The position numbers and the translations under genes are program-made. Shown piece after piece: positions 8,212 through 16,509 of a stretch of DNA of 64,000 nt (positions are counted from its first letter, which is position 1; the number at the start of each line of letters is the position of its first letter). Source of the stretch: Bradyrhizobium sp. CCBAU 051011 (GTDB taxonomy: Bacteria > Pseudomonadota > Alphaproteobacteria > Rhizobiales > Xanthobacteraceae). Below the pieces are notes generated by a model. It was not told the DNA's origin. It made no database searches and saw nothing but the letters and a program-made list of their open reading frames with translations. Location of the stretch: assembly GCF_009930815.1 (NCBI RefSeq), contig NZ_CP022222.1, forward strand, positions 8,846,501 to 8,910,500. Direction: 5' to 3'.

Positions 8212-9315
8212 TCAATGTCCGGCGCTGCGCTCCGGGAATGCGCTCGCAAGTGCAGCACGATCGGGACGCAGCAGTCCGCGCTCGGTGATCAGCCCCGTAA
8301 CCAGCCGTGCCGGCGTGACGTCGAAGGCGTAATTGGCCACCGGCGAGCCGTCGGGAACCACGCGTACGGTCTCAACGCGCCCGTCCGCGGTGCGGCCGGA
8401 CATGGTCGTCACTTCGTCGGCGCTGCGCTGCTCGATCGGGATCTGCCTGAGACCGTCGTCGATACTAAAGTCGATGGTCGGCGACGGCAGTGCAACATAG
8501 AACGGCACGCCGTTGTCGTGCGCGGCAAGCGCCTTCAGATAGGTCCCGATCTTGTTGCAGACATCGCCATTGGCCGCCACCCGGTCAGTGCCGACGATCG
8601 CCAGATCGACCATGCGGTGCTGCATCAGATGACCGCCGGTGTTGTCGGGGATCACCGTGTGCGGGACGCCGTGGTGGCCGAGTTCCCAGGCGGTCAGCGA
8701 AGCCCCCTGATTGCGCGGACGTGTTTCGTCGACCCAGACATGGACCTTCACGCCGCGATCATGCGCCAGATAGATCGGCGCCGTCGCCGTGCCCCAGTCG
8801 ACTGTGGCGAGCCAGCCGGCGTTGCAATGGGTCAGGACGTTGACTACCTCGCCCGGCCGCTTGCCCGCGGCGATCTGTTCGATCAGCGCCAGACCATGCC
8901 GGCCGATCCCCTGATTGATCGCAACATCCTCGTCGGCGATTTCGACCGCCCGCCGGTAGGCAGCCGCGACCCGCTCCGATGCCGGCAACGGGCGCAGCAG
9001 GCGCGCCATCTCATCGAGCGCCCATTTCAGGTTGATCGCGGTCGGCCGGGCCGCCAGCAGCATAGTGTAGGCGCGATCGAGCGCCGCATCGGAAGCATCG
9101 GCCCGCATGGCAAGCGCCACGCCAAAGGCCGCCGTCGCGCCGATCAGCGGCGCGCCGCGCACCAGCATGGAACGGATGGCCTCGGTCGCGTCCTCGGCGT
9201 TGGTGATGCGCGCCACCACGAATTCATGCGGCAGCCGGCGCTGGTCGATCGCGCCGACGGTCCAGCCATCGTCCTCGAGCCAGATACTGCGAAAATGCCG
9301 GCCGTCGACCTTCAT
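8212..9315 (-). CDS. mtnA: S-methyl-5-thioribose-1-phosphate isomerase
   Basis: A 367-residue aldose-ketose isomerase of the MtnA/eIF2B-like fold. Visible landmarks are [32 protein letters not shown] with the catalytic Cys, and [20 protein letters not shown] with the catalytic Asp, followed by [12 protein letters not shown]. It converts methylthioribose-1-phosphate (or 5-deoxyribose-1-phosphate) to the corresponding ribulose-1-phosphate in the cytoplasm. It is 41 bp downstream of mtnP, which makes its substrate, and the divergent aldolase gene at 10323 can use its product. No methionine-regenerating mtnB, C, D or K genes are nearby, pointing to a salvage shunt and not the full Yang cycle at this locus. 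Confidence 0.93.
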   Translation of the reverse strand: MKVDGRHFRSIWLEDDGWTVGAIDQRRLPHEFVVARITNAEDATEAIRSMLVRGAPLIGATAAFGVALAMRADASDAALDRAYTMLLAARPTAINLKWALDEMARLLRPLPASERVAAAYRRAVEIADEDVAINQGIGRHGLALIEQIAAGKRPGEVVNVLTHCNAGWLATVDWGTATAPIYLAHDRGVKVHVWVDETRPRNQGASLTAWELGHHGVPHTVIPDNTGGHLMQHRMVDLAIVGTDRVAANGDVCNKIGTYLKALAAHDNGVPFYVALPSPTIDFSIDDGLRQIPIEQRSADEVTTMSGRTADGRVETVRVVPDGSPVANYAFDVTPARLVTGLITERGLLRPDRAALASAFPERSAGH

Positions 9316-9356
9316 GTCCTACGCCCTTCGCGTCGCGCGCCCGCTGGGAGACATCC

Positions 9357-10232
<876 letters not shown>

Positions 10233-10322
10233 GACTTCTCCCGATCAGCAGTTCACAGGGATGTTCGACTATACTGCGACGCAATAATCAAGCATTGTCC
10301 ACCCCCTTCAAGAGGGCTTGAC

Positions 10323-10973
10323 ATGCCGACCACCAAGGACCGGGACAAACGCCAGTCGATCATCGACGCCTGCCTGCGCATGAATGCGCTCGGCATCAAC
10401 CAGGGAACGTCAGGCAATATCAGCCTGCGCCATGGCGATGGCATGCTGATCACGCCCACCAGCACCCCCTACGAGGCAATGAAGCCCGACCAGATCGTTT
10501 ACATGCATCTCGACGGCAATCACGATCCCTCGCAACGGCCGTCGAGCGAATGGCGCTTTCACCGCGACATCCTCAAGGCCCGCCCGGAGGTACAGGCGAT
10601 CGTCCACGCCCATCCGCCCTACTCGACCATGCTGGCGATCATGGGCATGGAGATTCCGCCCGTGCACTACATGGTCGCCGTCGCCGGTGGCGACACCATC
10701 CGCTGCGCGCCCTATGCGACCTTCGGCACCCAGGAGCTGTCAGAACACGCCGTGCGCGCGCTGGAGGGACGGCTGGCCTGCCTGCTCGAGCATCACGGCA
10801 TGATCGCGGTCGGGCCGTCGCTCTCAAAGGCGATGTGGCTGGCGGTCGAGGTCGAGACGCTGGCGCGCCAATATCACGGCTGCCTGCAGATCGGCCCGCC
10901 GCCACTCCTCTCAAAGGAGGAAATCGAGAAGGTACGCCTCCGCATGGCCGGATACGGCCACGCGGAGGAGTAG
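10323..10973 (+). CDS. Class II aldolase (probable 5-deoxyribulose/methylthioribulose-1-phosphate aldolase)
   Basis: A 216-residue class II aldolase/adducin-family protein. Zinc and catalytic residues are visible: SGNISLR near residue 30, the Glu of SSEW (E76), HAH (H95, H97) and EHHGM (H158). Family members split ketose-1-phosphates into DHAP and an aldehyde. Because mtnP and mtnA are divergent neighbours, the likely substrate is 5-deoxyribulose-1-phosphate or 5-methylthioribulose-1-phosphate, as in the DHAP shunt described for Rhodospirillum rubrum and pathogenic E. coli (Ald2). I use the ATG at 10323; the open frame extends upstream but that part overlaps mtnP antisense. Its end is 7 bp from the convergent Bug gene. 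Confidence 0.85.
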   Translation: MPTTKDRDKRQSIIDACLRMNALGINQGTSGNISLRHGDGMLITPTSTPYEAMKPDQIVYMHLDGNHDPSQRPSSEWRFHRDILKARPEVQAIVHAHPPYSTMLAIMGMEIPPVHYMVAVAGGDTIRCAPYATFGTQELSEHAVRALEGRLACLLEHHGMIAVGPSLSKAMWLAVEVETLARQYHGCLQIGPPPLLSKEEIEKVRLRMAGYGHAEE

Positions 10974-10980
10974 CAATGCG

Positions 10981-11976
10981 CTACTTCGCGACGAAGCCCG
11001 CTTCGTTCATCAGCGAGGTGTTGAGCTTGTCGTCCTCCTCGAGGAATTTCAGCATGTCCTTGCCGGTGAGGAAGATCGGCTTCAGCGCCTGCTTCTCCAT
11101 ATAGTCCTTGTACTCCGGCGTCTGCGTCACCTTCTGGAACAGGTCGACATAGAACGCCTGCTGGTCCGGCGTCACCTTGCCGGGCAGGAACATCGCGCGC
11201 AGCATCAGATACTGCACGTCGAGCCCCTCCTCCTTGCAGGTCGGGATGTCGTTCCAGGATTGCGTCTCCGTGACCTTGGTCTTGTAGGAGATCCGCTCCT
11301 TGTCGAACACGCACAGCGCGCGGACCTGACCGGCGCGCCAGACTTCGAGATTTTCGGATGGATTATTGACGTTGGATTCGGTGTGCTTGCCGACGAGCTG
11401 CGTCGCCGCCTCGCCGCCGGACTTGTAGGGCAGATAGGAGAATTTCGCGCCGGTCTTCTGCTCCATGAACACAGTGAGTACGTGATCCTCGCGCTTGGAT
11501 CCGGTGCCGCCCATCTTGAACGGCGAGCTCGCCGCCTTGGCGGCAGCGATGAAGTCCTTCACCGTCTTGGGACCCTCGGCATTGTCCCACAGCACGAACT
11601 GATCGAGGGCGACCACCGACACCGGCGTCAGGTCACGCCAGTTGAACGGGATTTTGGCCGACAGCGGCAGCATGTAGATCAGCGAATAGGCGATCAGCAC
11701 CTTGTTGGGGTCGCCGTCGCTGGACTTCATGTACATCAGCGCCTCGGCGCCGGACGCCCCGCCCTTGAGCGACACCACCATCGGCTGCTTCATCAGATTG
11801 TTCTTCTGGATCGCCGCCTGCATCATGCGCGCCATCTGGTCGGAAGCGCCGCCGGCACCGGCTGCGACCACGATTTCGACCGGCTTGGTCGGCTCCCAGG
11901 CGGCAAGCGCCGGGGCGGTTGCGATCATGGCCGCCATAGCGGCCGCGACTTTCAGGATATGTCCCACGAGTTTCAT
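10981..11976 (-). CDS. Bug/TctC-family periplasmic solute-binding protein
   Basis: A 331-residue Bug protein with a Sec signal peptide (residues 1-24, ending APALAA) followed by the Bug signature KPVEIVVAAGAGGASDQMARMM. These proteins capture carboxylates or other small solutes in the periplasm for Tct-type transporters. I use the ATG at 11976, where the signal peptide begins; an upstream in-frame ATG would add 44 non-signal residues. It may serve the TctAB permease at 6-8 kb, which lacks a binding protein of its own, but the linkage is only by proximity. Confidence 0.88.
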   Translation of the reverse strand: MKLVGHILKVAAAMAAMIATAPALAAWEPTKPVEIVVAAGAGGASDQMARMMQAAIQKNNLMKQPMVVSLKGGASGAEALMYMKSSDGDPNKVLIAYSLIYMLPLSAKIPFNWRDLTPVSVVALDQFVLWDNAEGPKTVKDFIAAAKAASSPFKMGGTGSKREDHVLTVFMEQKTGAKFSYLPYKSGGEAATQLVGKHTESNVNNPSENLEVWRAGQVRALCVFDKERISYKTKVTETQSWNDIPTCKEEGLDVQYLMLRAMFLPGKVTPDQQAFYVDLFQKVTQTPEYKDYMEKQALKPIFLTGKDMLKFLEEDDKLNTSLMNEAGFVAK

Positions 11977-12162
11977 CCCTATGTAATTGTTGTATTTAGA
12001 CAAATAGGCACTTCCCGCTGCGCCATTGTGCGGGGTAAAGCGGGCGAGTTCAAGCCGACCGGCAACCTTACTGCGTATGACTTTCGCATGAGTATGCGAC
12101 ATACGCAAAAAGGCGCGGGGATGGCCCGCGCCTTCATGGAGCCACTCACACGACAGCGAAGG

Positions 12163-12960
12163 CTACTTGCCCTTCCAGTTCGGCGAGCGCTTGTTGAGGA
12201 ACGCGTCCATGCCCTGGCGGAAATCCTCGCTCATATAGGCGCGCAGGATCAGGTCCTCGCCTTCGTCGCGCGTCAGAGTCCGCCGGATGCGGCGCACCGC
12301 TTCCTTGGTGACCTCGAGCGTGATCGGCGCATGGCTCGCGACGAGCTTTGCGGTCTCATCGGCGCGGCGCTGCAGGGTCTCGACATCGGGCACCACTTCG
12401 TTGAGCAGCCCGAGCGCCAGCGCCTCGGGAGCCTCGACCAGCCGCGCCTTGAAGATCAGGTCCTTGGTCCGCGCCGGACCTACCAGCGAAACGAGCCGGG
12501 AAATGTTGGACATCGACAGGCAATTGCCGAGCGTGCGCGCGATCGGAAAACCCATGCGCGTCGTCTCGGTGCCGATGCGGATGTCGCAGCACGCCGCGAT
12601 GCCGGCGCCGCCGCCGGTGCAGGCGCCGGCAATCGCCGCAATGGTCGGCACCCGGCATGCTTCCAGCGCGCCGAGCACGCGGTCGATCCGCGCTTCATAG
12701 TCAAGCGCATCCTGCGCGGTCTTGAAGGCGCGGAACTGCGAGATATCGGTGCCCGACGCGAACGCCTTGTCGCCGGCGCCGGTCAGGATCATCGCCTTGA
12801 TCGAGCGATCATTGTTGACGGTCTCGCAGATAACAGCCATTTGCTCGTACATGGCAAAGGTCAGCGCGTTGCGCGCCTGCGGACGGTTGAACGTCAGGCG
12901 GGCGATCCCGTCCTCGACGGAATAGATCAGGTCTTCGGTCGAAGCTACCGGAGCGTTCAT
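12163..12960 (-). CDS. Enoyl-CoA hydratase/isomerase (crotonase) family protein
   Basis: A 265-residue crotonase-fold protein. The CoA/oxyanion motifs are present (LTGAGDKAFASGTDI and AIAGACTGGGAGIA). At the position where hydratases usually carry a catalytic Glu (PE after FG), this protein reads MGFPIARTLGN, so the second catalytic Glu is absent and the reaction may not be a standard hydration. The gene lies 35 bp downstream of the serine-glyoxylate aminotransferase gene at 12996 on the same strand and may be co-expressed. Substrate unknown. Confidence 0.85.
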   Translation of the reverse strand: MNAPVASTEDLIYSVEDGIARLTFNRPQARNALTFAMYEQMAVICETVNNDRSIKAMILTGAGDKAFASGTDISQFRAFKTAQDALDYEARIDRVLGALEACRVPTIAAIAGACTGGGAGIAACCDIRIGTETTRMGFPIARTLGNCLSMSNISRLVSLVGPARTKDLIFKARLVEAPEALALGLLNEVVPDVETLQRRADETAKLVASHAPITLEVTKEAVRRIRRTLTRDEGEDLILRAYMSEDFRQGMDAFLNKRSPNWKGK

Positions 12961-12995
12961 CGCAGCTCTCTCTGTTTTGTTTCGGTCAAACGATA

Positions 12996-14195
12996 TCAGG
13001 CGACGGCGGCCTTCGGCATCGCGACGACGTCACGCCCCTTCAGCACTTCCATCGCCGCCAATACGCCCCCGCCGCGATGCGGCACCTTGGCGAGATCGAG
13101 GCCCATCTCGACGCCCGACAGCGTGCCCATCAGCATCAGATCGTTGAAATGCCCGATATGGCCGATCCGGAACACCTTGCCCTTGATCTTGTTCAGGCCG
13201 GTGCCGAGCGACATGTCGAAGTTTTCGAGCACGACCTTTCGGAAATTATCGGCGTCATGGCCTTCCGGCATGACGACGCCGGTCAGCGCGGGCGAGTGTG
13301 CGCCCTGCTCCTGACATTGCGTTTCGAGGCCCCAGACCTTGATGGCCGCGCGCGTGGCGGCGCTGTGGCGCTTGTGGCGGGCGAAGACGTTCTCCAGCCC
13401 CTCCTCCTCGAGCATCTTGACCGCCTCGCGCAAACCGAACAGCAGGTTCGTTGCCGGCGTGTAGGGCCAGGTGCCGGCCTTGTTGATGGCGATGACTTCC
13501 TGCCAGTCCCAATAGGAACGCATGGCGGGGTTCGCTTTCGCAACCGCGAGCGCCTTTTCCGACACGGCATTGAAGCCGAGGCCCGGCGGCAGCATCAGAC
13601 CTTTCTGCGAACCGGCGACCGAGACGTCGATGCCCCAGGCATCGTGCTCATATTCCAACGAGCCGAGACCCGAGATGGTGTCGACCATCAAGAGCGCGGG
13701 ATGATTGACGCGGTCGAGAATCTTGCGAACTTCCTGCGGATGGGTGACGCAGCCGGTCGAGGTCTCGTTGTGGACCACGCACACGGCCTTGATGTTGTGC
13801 GCCTTGTCGGCCGACAGCCGCGCCTCGATCTGCTCAAGGTCGGCGCCGTGACGCCAGTCACCGGGCAGGAAATCAACTTCGAGCTTGAACTTCTCGGCGA
13901 TACCGTGCCACAGCACGGCAAACTGCCCGGTCTCCGCCATCAGCACCTTGTCGCCGGGCTGCAGGGTGTTGACGAGAGCCGCCTCCCATGCGCCGGTGCC
14001 GGACGACGGGTAGATGATCACCGGCTGCTTGGTCCGAAACACCCGCTGCATGGCCGCCAGAGCGGCATAACCAACCTCGGCGAACTCGGGACCCCGGTGG
14101 TCCATGGTCGGCATATCCATGGCCCGCAGCACCCGGTCCGGCACGTTGGTCGGGCCCGGAATCTGCAGAAAATGCCGTCCAGTATGCACAGTCAT
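12996..14195 (-). CDS. sgaA: Serine-glyoxylate aminotransferase (class V), copy 1
   Basis: A 399-residue pyridoxal-phosphate class V aminotransferase starting MTVHTGRHFLQIPGPTNVP, with GGAAGG-like ribosome binding site GGAAGGA just upstream of the ATG at 14195. The PLP lysine lies in SVAGSQKGLMLPPG (about residue 199). The protein transfers the amino group of serine to glyoxylate, giving hydroxypyruvate and glycine, a serine-cycle/photorespiratory step. A second copy (14334..15536) is directly upstream and is about 60 percent similar by eye. The nearby GlcD-type oxidase could produce glyoxylate, making a coherent 2-carbon module. Confidence 0.9.
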   Translation of the reverse strand: MTVHTGRHFLQIPGPTNVPDRVLRAMDMPTMDHRGPEFAEVGYAALAAMQRVFRTKQPVIIYPSSGTGAWEAALVNTLQPGDKVLMAETGQFAVLWHGIAEKFKLEVDFLPGDWRHGADLEQIEARLSADKAHNIKAVCVVHNETSTGCVTHPQEVRKILDRVNHPALLMVDTISGLGSLEYEHDAWGIDVSVAGSQKGLMLPPGLGFNAVSEKALAVAKANPAMRSYWDWQEVIAINKAGTWPYTPATNLLFGLREAVKMLEEEGLENVFARHKRHSAATRAAIKVWGLETQCQEQGAHSPALTGVVMPEGHDADNFRKVVLENFDMSLGTGLNKIKGKVFRIGHIGHFNDLMLMGTLSGVEMGLDLAKVPHRGGGVLAAMEVLKGRDVVAMPKAAVA

Positions 14196-14333
14196 GGGCG
14201 TCCTTCCCGGTCTAGGCCTGGCGTTTCGAGCCGCTCGAATATCACCATTTGGCGGGCTTGTCGCCCGCCGGACGCCGCACGTCAATGCACAAGAAGCAGG
14301 GCTGGAGAAGCGAGGGCAGGCGCGAGCTGCCGA

Positions 14334-15536
14334 CTAGCTGCCGACGACCTTGAGATGCGCCGGGGAATTGCCTTGCGGGCGCTGCTCCAGATACTTCATC
14401 GCGGCATCGACGCCGCCGGCCCGATAGGGAATTCCGGCGACTGACAATCCCATCTCCACGCCCGTCAGCGCAGCAAGCAAGGTCAGTTCGTTGCACTCAC
14501 CGAGATGACCGATGCGGAACACCTTGCCGGCCACCTTCGACAGTCCGGAGCCGAGCGACATGTTGTAGTTGTCGAGCACGACCTTGCGGAACTGGTCGGC
14601 GTCATGCCCCGGCGGCATCAGCACGGCGGTGAGAACAGGAGAAAAGTCCTTTGGCTCCTGGCAGAGCACCTCAAGTCCCCAGTGATTGACGGCGGCACGC
14701 GTCGCCGCGGCCAACCGCTGATGGCGCGCGAAGACCTGGTCGAGCCCCTCCTCAAGGAGCATCGCGATGGCCTCGCGCAGGCCGTAAAGCAAATTGGTCG
14801 CCGGGGTGTACGGGAAGAAGCCGTTCGCATTCGGCTTCAGCATCTCCTCCCAATCCCAATACGACCGCGGCATTCTGTTGGTCTTGGCAGCAGCACGGGC
14901 CTTGTCCGAGATCGCGTTGAAGCCCAGACCGGGCGGCAGCATGAACCCTTTCTGCGAGCAGCTCACGCTGACATCGACCTTCCATTCGTCGTGCCGGTAC
15001 TCGACCGACCCGAGCGAGGAGATGGTATCGACCATCAGCAAGGCCGGATGACCGGACCGGTCCATCGCCGCGCGGATTTCGCCGATCCGGCTGGTCGCAC
15101 CGGTCGAGGTTTCGTTGTGAACGACCATCACCGCCTTGAGCGCGTGCGATGTGTCGCGCGCCAGCCTCTCTTCGATCACCGCAGGGTCCGCACCGCGGCG
15201 CCAGTCGCCGGGCAAGAAGTCGACGTCAATTCCCCACCGTGCAGCCATCTGGCGCCACAGGGTGGCGAAGTGGCCGGTCTCCACCATCAACACCTTGTCG
15301 CCCGGCGACAGCGTGTTGACGATCGCAGCTTCCCAGGCGCCGGTACCCGACGAAGGGAAAATCACGACCGGTCCGGAGGTCTGGAAAATCTTCTGGGAGC
15401 CCTCCAGCACCGTGCGCCCGAGCAGGCCGAACTCGGCGCTGCGGTGATCGATGACCGGCATGTCCATCGCCCGAAGAACGCGATCGGGGACAGGGCTCGG
15501 TCCCGGAATCTGCAAAAAATGCCGTCCTTGCCGCAT
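14334..15536 (-). CDS. Serine-glyoxylate aminotransferase (class V), copy 2
   Basis: A 400-residue paralogue of the neighbouring aminotransferase with the same N-terminus (GRHFLQIPGPSPVPDRVLRAMD) and PLP-lysine segment (SCSQKGFMLPPGLG). The ATG at 15536 has a good GGAGG ribosome binding site; an upstream ATG would overlap the regulatory palindrome. It is divergently transcribed from a GntR regulator, with a perfect palindrome between them, so it is the best candidate target of that regulator. The two copies may differ in amino donor or acceptor. Confidence 0.88.
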   Translation of the reverse strand: MRQGRHFLQIPGPSPVPDRVLRAMDMPVIDHRSAEFGLLGRTVLEGSQKIFQTSGPVVIFPSSGTGAWEAAIVNTLSPGDKVLMVETGHFATLWRQMAARWGIDVDFLPGDWRRGADPAVIEERLARDTSHALKAVMVVHNETSTGATSRIGEIRAAMDRSGHPALLMVDTISSLGSVEYRHDEWKVDVSVSCSQKGFMLPPGLGFNAISDKARAAAKTNRMPRSYWDWEEMLKPNANGFFPYTPATNLLYGLREAIAMLLEEGLDQVFARHQRLAAATRAAVNHWGLEVLCQEPKDFSPVLTAVLMPPGHDADQFRKVVLDNYNMSLGSGLSKVAGKVFRIGHLGECNELTLLAALTGVEMGLSVAGIPYRAGGVDAAMKYLEQRPQGNSPAHLKVVGS

Positions 15537-15587
15537 GATAACCTCCGTCGTCGCGTCCTGACGCCAATTTTGCATTCATTTTTCTGT

Positions 15588-15607
15588 ATGTAAATGATAT
15601 TTTACAT
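15588..15607. promoter_or_regulatory. Palindromic operator candidate for the GntR regulator
   Basis: A perfect inverted repeat ATGTAAA-N6-TTTACAT in the divergent space between the aminotransferase start (15536) and the GntR start (15656). FadR-subfamily regulators commonly autoregulate from such sites. Binding itself is inference. Confidence 0.55.
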
Positions 15608-15655
15608 GCAATTCTGCCATCGACGCTGGTGTTTCCGCAAACTACGGTTGCGCCT

Positions 15656-16405
15656 ATGAAATCGACGATTCCCGAATCCGGGGTGCCAATCGCCAAACTC
15701 GCCGATAGTGGCGACTCGGACCGTGCCGAGCCCTCGCTCCACGGGGAAATCCTGTCGCGGCTTCGCGACTATGTGGTCGAAGGCAACATTCCAGACGGCG
15801 GACGCGTTCCCGAACGGCAGCTCTGCGAAATGTTCGGAATTTCCCGCACCCCCCTGCGCGAAGCGCTCAAGGTGCTGGCCGCCGAAGGCCTGATCGAGCT
15901 ACTGCCGAACCGCGGCGCGCGCGTGCGCCAGCTCGGCCAGCGCGATCTGGAGGAGCTTTTCGACGTGATGGGCGGCCTTGAAAGCCTTGCCGGACGACTT
16001 GCCTGCGAGACCGTCACCGACGAAGAGATCGCTGAGATCGAGCGGCTGCACTACGAAATGTACGGCCACTACCTGCATCGCGACATGCACAATTACTTTC
16101 AGGCCAACCAGCGCATCCATGAACGGATCGTCGCGGCATCCCGCAACGAGACTTTGCGCACCACCTACGCCAACCTGGCCGGCCGGATCCGCCGCGTTCG
16201 TTATTCCGCCAACTTCGCGCGCGAACGGCAACGCTGGACCGAGGCCATGCGCGAGCACGAAGCGATCCTGGATGCGCTGCGGCGTCGGGCCGGCAGTGAG
16301 CTGGCCGACATCCTGTTCCAACATTTGCGCAACAAGCGGACCGCGGCAGTCGAGCACCTCAATGGGGTGTCCGAGGGGGCAATCGCCGATGCCACAAAGG
16401 GCTAG
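15656..16405 (+). CDS. GntR-family transcriptional regulator (FadR/FCD subfamily)
   Basis: A 249-residue regulator. The N-terminal winged helix (about residues 25-90) has VPERQLCEMFGISRTPLREA, the GntR recognition helix, and GLIELLPNRGARV in the wing. The C-terminal all-helical FCD domain follows, with the metal-binding type residues FDVMGGLES, HERIV and EHEAIL. FCD regulators usually sense carboxylates or hydroxyacids. I prefer the ATG at 15656; a GTG at 15629 is in frame. Its flanks (aminotransferases one side, fused oxidase the other) suggest it controls 2-hydroxyacid/glyoxylate use. Confidence 0.9.
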   Translation: MKSTIPESGVPIAKLADSGDSDRAEPSLHGEILSRLRDYVVEGNIPDGGRVPERQLCEMFGISRTPLREALKVLAAEGLIELLPNRGARVRQLGQRDLEELFDVMGGLESLAGRLACETVTDEEIAEIERLHYEMYGHYLHRDMHNYFQANQRIHERIVAASRNETLRTTYANLAGRIRRVRYSANFARERQRWTEAMREHEAILDALRRRAGSELADILFQHLRNKRTAAVEHLNGVSEGAIADATKG

Positions 16406-16415
16406 CCCTCAATGG

Positions 16416-16431
16416 ATTATGAATTCACAAT
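16416..16431. promoter_or_regulatory. Imperfect palindrome upstream of the fused oxidase gene
   Basis: The 16-mer ATTATGAATTCACAAT is its own inverse except for one mismatched pair, and it lies 79 bp before the oxidase start. It differs from the 15588 palindrome, so if it is an operator a different protein, or a relaxed site, would be involved. Confidence 0.35.
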
Positions 16432-16509
16432 TGACGCCACCCCAAGATAAATTGCATCTGTTTCCTTGAGAGATTGCCGAAGTAATCCTCTTGGACGATA
16501 GGATTTGGG

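Noticed and set aside
11260..13314. A 684-codon plus-strand frame
   Set aside because: Antisense to the Bug and crotonase genes with the typical skewed composition of high-GC shadow frames.
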